NCBI RefSeq assembly: GCF_003105155.1
Contig: NZ_QETK01000007.1
Location: 62,001 to 126,000 of the forward strand
DNA length: 64,000 bases
Origin: Pseudomonas sp. SDI
GTDB lineage: Bacteria; Pseudomonadota; Gammaproteobacteria; Pseudomonadales; Pseudomonadaceae
Reading direction: 5' to 3'
Positions 55,085 to 64,000 of the stretch are shown here, piece by piece. Each line of letters starts with the position of its first letter. Within the stretch, counting starts at the first letter, position 1. A program made the translations under genes and the position numbers. The notes under the pieces were generated by a model, which worked only from the letters and a program-made list of their open reading frames with translations, ran no database searches and was not told the origin of the DNA.

Positions 55085-55690
55085 TCACTTGGCCGGGAAC
55101 TCCAGCGGCGATTGCTGGGGCTGGGCGTCCTGGGCGCGGCGGGCCGCTTCGACTTCCAGCGCTTCGGCCCGCTCACGCTCGTCGGCCTTGGCTTGCAGTT
55201 GTTCCAACTGAGCCGGCGACAGCATTTGCAGGCGGGACATCATCTTCTGCACCAGCTCGCGACGCATTTCCGAGCGGATCTGCGCCGCTTCCTGACCCGA
55301 GCCGGTAATGTTGTTGCCATCGTAGCTGTAGATCTTCTGTACTTCCAGCTTGTCGGACAGCAGCGGCGCATTGTTGCGGCCCTGGATGGTGTAGCTGAGG
55401 ACTGTGCTCAGTTCATAGTCCACCGAACGGCCTGCACCGGCATAGCTGGCCGCGCGCTGGGTTTCGCTTTCGCTGGTCAGGACCAGCTCGTACGGCGCGC
55501 TGGCGCTGACGTTGACGCCGCTGTTCTTCATTACATTGCGCAGCTGGGTCACGGTAGGGCCGTAGGCATCACGCGCGCTAAGGTTCATGTCCTTGACGGT
55601 CAGTGCGTTGGTGTCGGTACCACGCAGATGGAAACCGCAGGCGCTGAGCAGGACAGCCAGGCCCATCACCAGCAGATTGCGTTTGATCAT
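55085..55690 (-). CDS. lptE: LPS-assembly lipoprotein LptE
   Basis: A 201-residue outer-membrane lipoprotein (lipobox LLSAC followed by GFHLRG, the classical LptE start). It plugs the LptD barrel and helps insert lipopolysaccharide at the surface. The C-terminal tail is helical and charged (ERERAEALEVEAARRAQDAQ). The ATG giving MIKRNLLVMGLAVLL is chosen for the signal peptide. It sits between leuS and holA, the common proteobacterial order. Confidence 0.95.
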   Translation of the reverse strand: MIKRNLLVMGLAVLLSACGFHLRGTDTNALTVKDMNLSARDAYGPTVTQLRNVMKNSGVNVSASAPYELVLTSESETQRAASYAGAGRSVDYELSTVLSYTIQGRNNAPLLSDKLEVQKIYSYDGNNITGSGQEAAQIRSEMRRELVQKMMSRLQMLSPAQLEQLQAKADERERAEALEVEAARRAQDAQPQQSPLEFPAK

Positions 55691-55732
55691 CTTGTTGCTC
55701 CCTTGAAACCTTGTGGGCACGATTCTATTCGA

Positions 55733-55754
55733 GCGCCCCGGCGGACCGGGGCGC
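55733..55754. terminator. Hairpin between leuS and lptE
   Basis: GCGCCCCGG (55733-55741) and CCGGGGCGC (55746-55754) form a 9-bp stem closed by a CGGA tetraloop, with no T-tract. Partial read-through to lptE is expected. Confidence 0.45.
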
Positions 55755-55763
55755 CTGTTCCTG

Positions 55764-58442
<2,679 letters not shown>

Positions 58443-58609
58443 TCAAGAGTGAACGCCGTAGCATACATGACCCCCGCGCGTCGTGGGAAACCCTGATTGC
58501 ATCGGGGGTATCGGCGCGGGCCGTTGGTCGCGGCGTTCGGCCGGTTTTTCGAGTAACGCTAAGCTCATGTGTGGGGGGAGATAAATTTTATCTTCAATGA
58601 GGTGAACGG

Positions 58610-58927
58610 ATGGGAGAGTCGCAGCTACAAGCACTGAAACCGGAGTTGTACGAACGCCTGATTGATCGTCTCGGTCTAGCCCTGGATGTTGCCAAGACAG
58701 CCGTTCGATTACGCGATGAAATGCCTGCTGAACTGGAGCTGCGGGGCTTGAGCCGCGCTGAATTCGAAGTGATCAAGGCTTACCTGGCCGCGTTGCCGGG
58801 AGGCGGGCAGGGATGCGCCAGCGCGTTACAAGCAACGGAACCGCCCGCGTCGGCCAGTGTCGTCTGGCTCAAGGACAAACGGCGCTCGACGACGACTGCA
58901 GCATCCAGAACGCTGCACGTCAAATAG
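58610..58927 (+). CDS. Small hypothetical protein
   Basis: A 105-residue, mainly helical protein starting MGESQLQALKPELYERLIDR; residues 1-65 are a charged amphipathic helix bundle and the rest is low-complexity, Ser/Thr/Ala-rich. The ATG has GAGG seven bases upstream, which supports translation. It is divergent from leuS and 128 bp before the YdcF-like gene. I do not recognise the family. Confidence 0.65.
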   Translation: MGESQLQALKPELYERLIDRLGLALDVAKTAVRLRDEMPAELELRGLSRAEFEVIKAYLAALPGGGQGCASALQATEPPASASVVWLKDKRRSTTTAASRTLHVK

Positions 58928-59055
58928 ACGTTCGGGATGCCACGGCGCAGGCAGGAGTGCGCCAACGTTCGAATATTTTTCACTGATCGGCACCCGGCTA
59001 TTGTTGCCCGGTGCCGATCCTCTTAGGCTTCGCGCACTTCATGGAGAGATGCCCG

Positions 59056-59817
59056 ATGCCGTTCCGCTATTTCATCAAACAAATGATCATGCCCCCGGGC
59101 ATTCTGTTCCTGCTGCTGATTGCTGCCTGGTGGTTGCGTCGCACCTGGCCGCGCACGGCGAGGCTGTGTTTTGTCCTCGGCTTGGGCGGTTTGTGCTTGA
59201 TGAGCCTGCCGGTGGTGGTCGAGCGCTCGGCGCGCGTGCTGGAACACGTGCCGGCGCTTGAGCTGACGCAGTGGGCTGCGCTGGCCGCGCAGGCCGATGC
59301 GATTGTGGTGCTCGGTGCCGGTCGTGAGCGCGGCGATCCAGCCTGGGACGGGGTCGATCAACCGACCGGAGTGGCCTTGGAGCGCATGCGTTATGCCGCG
59401 CAGTTGGCCAAGGCCTCCGGTCTGCCGCTATTGACCAGTGGCGGCCTGCATTACGGTTCACCGCCCAGCGAGGCGCAGTTGATGGCCGATTCGTTACAGC
59501 GCGACTTTGGCGTGAGCGTGCGCTGGAAAGAAGAGCGGAGCCACACCACCTGGGAAAACGCCCTGTTCAGCGCCGAAATTCTCAAGGCGCAAGGCCTCAA
59601 ACGGGTGGTCGTGGTTACCCAGGCCTGGCACATGCCGCGTGCGCAGTGGAGTTTCGAACAGGCCGGGCTCAGCGTGGTAGCGGCCCCAGTGGGCTTTCTC
59701 GGCAAGGACCACGGGCGCCCGTTCGGCGGCTGGATGCCGGAGAACAAGGCGCTGTGGCAAAGCGGCCAACTGCTCAATGAGCTGGTTGGCCTGATCGGCT
59801 ACCGGCTGTTCTACTAG
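59056..59817 (+). CDS. YdcF/ElyC family DUF218 membrane protein
   Basis: A 253-residue protein with two N-terminal transmembrane segments (about 10-60) and a DUF218 domain: ADAIVVLGAGRERG, RMRYAAQLAKASGLPLLTSG, WKEERSHTTWENALFSAEIL and VVVTQAWHMPRAQWSFEQAG are the four usual blocks. ElyC and SanA relatives affect peptidoglycan precursor lipid and envelope integrity. The ATG giving MPFRYFIKQMIMPPG has GGAGAG upstream; an ATG 15 codons earlier is less likely. It converges on lnt with a 7-bp gap. Confidence 0.9.
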   Translation: MPFRYFIKQMIMPPGILFLLLIAAWWLRRTWPRTARLCFVLGLGGLCLMSLPVVVERSARVLEHVPALELTQWAALAAQADAIVVLGAGRERGDPAWDGVDQPTGVALERMRYAAQLAKASGLPLLTSGGLHYGSPPSEAQLMADSLQRDFGVSVRWKEERSHTTWENALFSAEILKAQGLKRVVVVTQAWHMPRAQWSFEQAGLSVVAAPVGFLGKDHGRPFGGWMPENKALWQSGQLLNELVGLIGYRLFY

Positions 59818-59824
59818 AGCGCCC

Positions 59825-61345
59825 TTACGAGACCGTGCGGGCCACTCGGCTGGCCAGCAGGGCCCAACCCAGCAACAGCCCGCAGAGAATCGCCAGTGGC
59901 CACGAGCGCCATTGCAGGTACGGGGTCAGTTGCTGCATCGGCACCACTTCACCGTAGAGGATGCCGCGCTCGAATTGCGGGATTTGTGCGCTGATCTTGC
60001 CGAACGGGTCGATCAGCCCGGTGACGCCATTGTTGGTCGCGCGGATCATCCAGCGCCCGGCTTCCAGGGCACGCATCTGCGCCATTTGCAGGTGCTGCAG
60101 CGGGCCGATCGAACGGCCGAACCAGGTGTCGTTGCTGATGGTCAGCAGCACGTCGCTGCGCGCGGCAAGGCTGGCGGACAGTTCCGGGTAGACCACTTCG
60201 TAGCAGATCAGCGGGGCGAAGTGATAACCCTTGGCCTGAAGCAACGGCTGGTCTTCCGGGCCGCGGGCGAAATCGGACATCGGCAGGTCGAAGAACTCGA
60301 TCAGCCCACGCAGCATGTCCTGCAGCGGCACGTACTCGCCGAACGGCACCAGTTTCTGCTTGAGGTAGGTGCCGTCGCCTTCGCCGACCACGGTGATGCC
60401 GTTGTAGTAGCGCCGTTGTTGATGCACCACTTCGCGCACCGGTACGCCGGTGATCAGCGCCGAGTGCCGGTCGCTGGCGAAGTTACCCATCATGTCCAGG
60501 TAGCCTTGCGCCGACTCCTTGAGTACCGGCACCGCCGTTTCCGGCCAGACGATCAGGTCCACTGGCTTGCTGCTGAAGCTCATGTCGCGGTACAGCGCCA
60601 GCTGGGCATTGAGCTGGGCCGGGTCCCATTTCAGGCTCTGTTCGATGTTGCCCTGGATCGCCGCGACTGTCAGTGGCTCACCCGAGGGTTTGGTCCAGGC
60701 ATGGCCTTTGAGCGCCACGCCGATCAGCCACGGCGCCAGCAGCAATACCACGCCGATGGCGAGGAATGACTTGCGCGCGCGCAGCCGGTACAGGTTGCAC
60801 CGCAAGGCAGCACTCAGCGCCAGGCTGAACGAGATCAGCCACATGCCGCCCAGCGGCGCGAGCCCGGTCAGGGGGCCGTCGAGCTGGCTGTAGCCGGCGT
60901 AGAGCCAGGGGAAACCGGTGAGGAACCAGCCGCGGAAGGCCTCCTGGGCCAGCCACAGCGCGGCGAAGCCCAGGGCATCGGCCAACGGCGCTTCGCTACG
61001 GCGCAACCAGCGCGCCCAGAGCCACGCCGGCAAGGCGAAAAACCAGGCAATGGCGGCGAAGAACAGCAGCATCAGGCCGCCGGCGAGCAGTGCCGAAGCG
61101 CCGCCGTAGGTGTGGATGCTGACGTAGATCCACCAGGTGCCGGCGCCGAACAGGCCGAAGCCATAGCACCAGCCGCGCCATAGCGCCTGACGCGGGCTGA
61201 CATCGCGCAAGCCGAGGTAGAACAGCCCCAGCGCGACCAGGGCCAGTGGCCAGATGTCGAACGGGGCCAGCGCCAGGGTGGTCAGGGCGCCGGCCGCCAC
61301 GGCCAGCAGGTTACCGGGCCAGCCGGGACGGGTGATCCAGCGCAT
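59825..61345 (-). CDS. lnt: Apolipoprotein N-acyltransferase
   Basis: A 506-residue inner-membrane enzyme that adds the third acyl chain to lipoproteins. N-terminal polytopic region (about 1-205) and a periplasmic nitrilase domain with the Glu-Lys-Cys triad in VWPETAVPVL, KQKLVPFGEYVPL and LICYEVVYPELSA. It lies 8 bp after corC on the same strand, in the common ybeZ-ybeY-corC-lnt order. Confidence 0.96.
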   Translation of the reverse strand: MRWITRPGWPGNLLAVAAGALTTLALAPFDIWPLALVALGLFYLGLRDVSPRQALWRGWCYGFGLFGAGTWWIYVSIHTYGGASALLAGGLMLLFFAAIAWFFALPAWLWARWLRRSEAPLADALGFAALWLAQEAFRGWFLTGFPWLYAGYSQLDGPLTGLAPLGGMWLISFSLALSAALRCNLYRLRARKSFLAIGVVLLLAPWLIGVALKGHAWTKPSGEPLTVAAIQGNIEQSLKWDPAQLNAQLALYRDMSFSSKPVDLIVWPETAVPVLKESAQGYLDMMGNFASDRHSALITGVPVREVVHQQRRYYNGITVVGEGDGTYLKQKLVPFGEYVPLQDMLRGLIEFFDLPMSDFARGPEDQPLLQAKGYHFAPLICYEVVYPELSASLAARSDVLLTISNDTWFGRSIGPLQHLQMAQMRALEAGRWMIRATNNGVTGLIDPFGKISAQIPQFERGILYGEVVPMQQLTPYLQWRSWPLAILCGLLLGWALLASRVARTVS

Positions 61346-61353
61346 GGTTGTCC

Positions 61354-62193
61354 TTAACGAGTGATGGGAGTCAGGCGCAGCAGGTGAATACGCCGGCTGT
61401 CGGCATTGAGAATGCGGAACCGGTAAGCGCCGATCTCGGTGGTCTCGTTGCGCTTGGGCAGATGGCCGAATGCACTCATGACCAGGCCGCCGACGGTGTC
61501 GAATTCGTCGTCGGAGAAGCTGCTGTCGAAGAACGCGTTGAAGTTCTCGATCGGGGTCAGCGCCTTGATCAGGAAGTCGCCACTGGGCAGCGGTTTGATG
61601 TAGCTGTCTTCCTCGACGTCATGCTCGTCCTCGATGTCGCCGACGATCTGTTCCAGCACGTCCTCGATGGTCACCAGGCCAGCCACACCGCCGTATTCGT
61701 CGATGACGATGGCCATGTGGTTATGGTTGGCGCGAAACTCGCGCAGCAGCACGTTCAGGCGCTTGGACTCGGGCACGAAGGTGGCCGGGCGCAGCAGGTC
61801 CTTGATGTTGAAGCTGTCGCCGTTCTCCTTGAGGATCAACGGCAGCAGGTCCTTGGCCAGGAGCACGCCGAGCACATCGTCATGGCTTTCACCCACCACC
61901 GGGTAGCGCGAGTGCGCGGCATCGATCACCGCCGGGAGGAATTCCCGCGGCGATTGCGACACCTTGATGCTGATCATCTGCGAGCGCGGCACCATGATGT
62001 CGCGCACCTGCAGGTCGGCGACCTGGATGGCGCCTTCGACGATGGTCAGCGCTTCGCTGTCGAGCAGCTTGTTCTGGTGCGCTTCGCGCAGCAGCTCGAG
62101 GAGCTCCTGGCGGTTTTTCGGCTCATGGGCAAAAGCCTGGGTCAGTTTACCCAGCCAGGACTTCTGCCCGTTGCTCGATCGGTCTTCGCTCAT
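61354..62193 (-). CDS. corC: CorC/HlyC family protein (magnesium/cobalt efflux-related CBS protein)
   Basis: A 279-residue cytoplasmic protein with a short helical N-terminus, a CBS-domain pair (about 65-190; VRDIMVPRSQMISI and VIDEYGGVAGLVTIEDVLEQ) and a C-terminal transporter-associated CorC_HlyC domain (about 205-279). In enterics it is associated with CorA-dependent Mg/Co efflux. It sits 5 bp after ybeY and 8 bp before lnt. Confidence 0.94.
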   Translation of the reverse strand: MSEDRSSNGQKSWLGKLTQAFAHEPKNRQELLELLREAHQNKLLDSEALTIVEGAIQVADLQVRDIMVPRSQMISIKVSQSPREFLPAVIDAAHSRYPVVGESHDDVLGVLLAKDLLPLILKENGDSFNIKDLLRPATFVPESKRLNVLLREFRANHNHMAIVIDEYGGVAGLVTIEDVLEQIVGDIEDEHDVEEDSYIKPLPSGDFLIKALTPIENFNAFFDSSFSDDEFDTVGGLVMSAFGHLPKRNETTEIGAYRFRILNADSRRIHLLRLTPITR

Positions 62194-62198
62194 GGCGG

Positions 62199-62690
62199 TT
62201 ACTCGTGTTCCTTGCAGGTATCGTGGGGTGAATCGTCTTCGTCGTCGGCGTACGGGTCGGGATGACCCAGTTCGGCAAGCAACTCTCGTTCCAGTGCTTC
62301 CATTTCCTCGGCTTCCTCATCGTCGATGTGGTCGTAGCCGAGCAGGTGCAGGCAGCCGTGGATGACCAGGTGCGCCCAGTGCGCTTCCAGGGACTTGCCC
62401 TGTTCGGCCGCCTCGCGCTCGACCACCGCCACGCAGATCACCAGATCGCCCAGCAGCGGGATGTCGAGCATGTCATCGGGGACGTCGGCCGGGAACGACA
62501 GCACGTTGGTGGCGTAGTCCTTGTGCCGGTAGGTGTGATTGAGTTCACGGCCTTCGGCTTCGTCGACCAGACGGATGGTCATCTCTGAGTCGGCGCTGCG
62601 CTGGCGCAGGGCCAGCTCGCACCAGCGGCGGAACAGTGTGTCATCGGGGGCGGCGGCATCCGTGGCCCGTTGCAGGTCAAGTTCAAGCAT
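62199..62690 (-). CDS. ybeY: Endoribonuclease YbeY (rRNA maturation factor)
   Basis: A 163-residue zinc-dependent endoribonuclease required for 16S rRNA 3' maturation and 70S quality control. The zinc motif H-G-x-L-H-L-x-G-Y-D-H is seen as [14 protein letters not shown], with NVLSFPAD upstream. The acidic C-terminal extension ([15 protein letters not shown]) is longer than in E. coli. The start giving [15 protein letters not shown] overlaps the ybeZ 3' end by 8 bp. Confidence 0.96.
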   Translation of the reverse strand: MLELDLQRATDAAAPDDTLFRRWCELALRQRSADSEMTIRLVDEAEGRELNHTYRHKDYATNVLSFPADVPDDMLDIPLLGDLVICVAVVEREAAEQGKSLEAHWAHLVIHGCLHLLGYDHIDDEEAEEMEALERELLAELGHPDPYADDEDDSPHDTCKEHE

Positions 62691-63684
62691 CGCGTTGGGT
62701 GCCTGCCGTGTTGTCCTGCTGGCGGTTCTCGAAGCGCTCGTAGGCTTCGACGATACGCTGGACCAGGGGGTGGCGCACCACGTCCTTGGGTTGGAAGTGG
62801 GTGAAACTGATGCCCGGTACACCGTCCAGCACGCTGATGACATGCGCCAGGCCGGACTTGGTGCCACGCGGCAGGTCGACCTGGGTGATGTCGCCGGTAA
62901 TGACCGCCGTGGAGCCGAAGCCGATCCGGGTAAGGAACATCTTCATCTGTTCGACAGTGGTGTTCTGGCTTTCGTCGAGGATGATGAAGCTGTTGTTCAG
63001 CGTGCGCCCGCGCATGTAGGCCAGCGGGGCGATCTCGATCACCTGGCGCTCGATCAGTTTGGCCACGTGCTCGAAGCCGAGCATCTCGTACAGGGCGTCG
63101 TAGAGCGGGCGCAGGTAGGGGTCGATCTTCTGGGCGAGGTCGCCCGGAAGGAAGCCGAGCTTCTCGCCGGCCTCGACTGCCGGACGCACCAGCAGGATGC
63201 GCCGTACTTGCTCGCGTTCCAGCGCATCGACGGCACAGGCCACGGCCAGGTAGGTCTTGCCGGTACCGGCCGGACCGATGCCGAAGTTGATGTCGTTGCC
63301 GAGGATTTCCTTCACGTAGCGCTGCTGGTTGATCCCGCGTGGGCGGATCATGCCTTTGCGCGTGCGCAGGGAAACCGCCACTTCGTTGACCGCCGGGTTG
63401 GCCAGCGCCTCGACGGCGGATTCCTGAAGGAACAGGTGCACCATGTCTGGCGACAGCTCGGTGGCCTTGGTCTCGCGATAGAGGCGGCGCAGCAGTTGCT
63501 CGGCGGCAGAGGTGCTTTGCGGCTCGCCAATCAGTTCGAACTGATTGCCGCGATTGCGGATCTCGATGGCCAGGCGCTGTTCGATGAGGCGCAGGTGCTC
63601 GTCGAACTGCCCGCACAGGTTGGCGAAGCGGCGAGCCTCGAAGGGCTCGAGGAGAAAACGATGAGGTTCGATGGGTGCGTTCAA
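62683..63684 (-). CDS. ybeZ: PhoH-like ATPase YbeZ
   Basis: A 333-residue PhoH-family nucleotide-binding protein, functionally linked to YbeY. Walker [14 protein letters not shown] is near residue 133 and the Walker B-like [14 protein letters not shown] follows. The product starts at a TTG ([16 protein letters not shown] after the initiator), since no ATG or GTG occurs before the conserved region; the ribosome site is weak. It begins the ybeZ-ybeY-corC-lnt operon. Confidence 0.94.
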   Translation of the reverse strand: MNAPIEPHRFLLEPFEARRFANLCGQFDEHLRLIEQRLAIEIRNRGNQFELIGEPQSTSAAEQLLRRLYRETKATELSPDMVHLFLQESAVEALANPAVNEVAVSLRTRKGMIRPRGINQQRYVKEILGNDINFGIGPAGTGKTYLAVACAVDALEREQVRRILLVRPAVEAGEKLGFLPGDLAQKIDPYLRPLYDALYEMLGFEHVAKLIERQVIEIAPLAYMRGRTLNNSFIILDESQNTTVEQMKMFLTRIGFGSTAVITGDITQVDLPRGTKSGLAHVISVLDGVPGISFTHFQPKDVVRHPLVQRIVEAYERFENRQQDNTAGTQRDA

Positions 63685-63892
63685 GGTTGTTTATAGCCGC
63701 CCGACGGCAATGGAGTTGGATTCAAGGATAACCCCACCGGCGAGCCTGCGAAAGCGCTGAAACGTTCAAGGCTCGCCGGGGCGGCGGCGATGTACGCTCA
63801 GCGGCTGGCGCGGCGCTGTGTCGGCGGCGGCCTGGTGCCTGGCGCTATGGTATAGTTTGCGGCTTCTTTACCCATGATTATTCCAGTCAAAA

Positions 63893-64000
63893 ATGACCAA
63901 GCGTGAAGCCCCTATCTACAAAGTGATCTTTCTCAACCAGGGCCAGGTGTTCGAGATGTACGCCAAGCAGATCTACCAGAGCGATCTGTGGGGCTTTCTC
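63893..64000 (+). CDS. DUF1820 family protein (partial, cut by the right edge)
   Basis: The first 36 codons, MTKREAPIYKVIFLNQGQVF and onward to DLWGFL, match the conserved N-terminus of the DUF1820 family of gamma-proteobacteria, usually about 110 residues and of unknown function. TATAGT at 63851-63856 may be its -10 element. The 208-bp gap to ybeZ (63685-63892) shows no other gene. Confidence 0.88.
   Translation, partial: MTKREAPIYKVIFLNQGQVFEMYAKQIYQSDLWGFL

Overview
This 64-kb window is chromosomal DNA of a Pseudomonas, most likely of the putida group, although the species cannot be fixed from sequence alone. It has high GC with long antisense shadow ORFs. It carries Pseudomonas-type REP elements, an EatR/exaC/eat/eutBC ethanolamine block, an mpl-ubiX pair, and the envelope run proA-nadD-rsfS-rlmH-mrdA-rodA-mltB-rlpA-dacA-ybeD-lipB-lipA followed by holA-lptE-leuS and lnt-corC-ybeY-ybeZ. 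From memory, this overall order resembles the one in P. aeruginosa, where the same blocks are neighbours.

Region 1 (1-2.8 kb) is the isoprenoid operon xseB-ispA-dxs on the minus strand; dxs is cut by the left edge. Region 2 (2.8-21 kb) looks accessory, inserted between xseB and ppa. It holds: (a) an MBOAT O-acyltransferase with two SGNH-hydrolase partners, a likely envelope-glycan O-acylation operon; (b) a stand-alone RtcB RNA ligase; (c) a PuuP-type putrescine importer followed by a dCache chemoreceptor; (d) three consecutive large dynamin-like GTPases, preceded by a 66-residue zinc-ribbon protein and a BrxR/CapW-type WYL repressor; (e) a small membrane protein, a frameshifted gene remnant and an S24-like repressor lacking its catalytic dyad. 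Block (d) is the best candidate for an undescribed, probably anti-phage or membrane-stress, system. An identical 12-bp motif (TTTACCTGTATA) lies upstream of both the WYL gene and the zinc-ribbon/GTPase genes and is a likely operator.

Region 3 (21-40.7 kb) contains ppa, mtfA, a DedA protein, a GNAT protein and the ethanolamine catabolic operon (exaC-eat-eutB-eutC), which has a clear sigma-54 promoter divergent from its activator gene. It continues with mpl, ubiX, a YceK-like lipoprotein, a Rossmann-fold oxidoreductase, a lipoprotein joining about 11 MORN repeats to a caspase-like C13 domain, a MaoC hydratase, lrgAB, a LON-domain protein, a DedA-PAP2 fusion and the 3-methyladenine glycosylase.

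Region 4 (40.9-64 kb) is housekeeping: proline and NAD synthesis, ribosome silencing and 23S rRNA methylation, the elongasome (PBP2, RodA) with lytic transglycosylases, RlpA and PBP5, lipoate synthesis, the ribosome-rescue factor ArfA with its in-gene terminator, HolA, LptE, LeuS, Lnt, CorC, YbeY and a PhoH-like ATPase. The right edge cuts a DUF1820 gene. I saw no tRNA, rRNA, CRISPR array, transposase or integrase.
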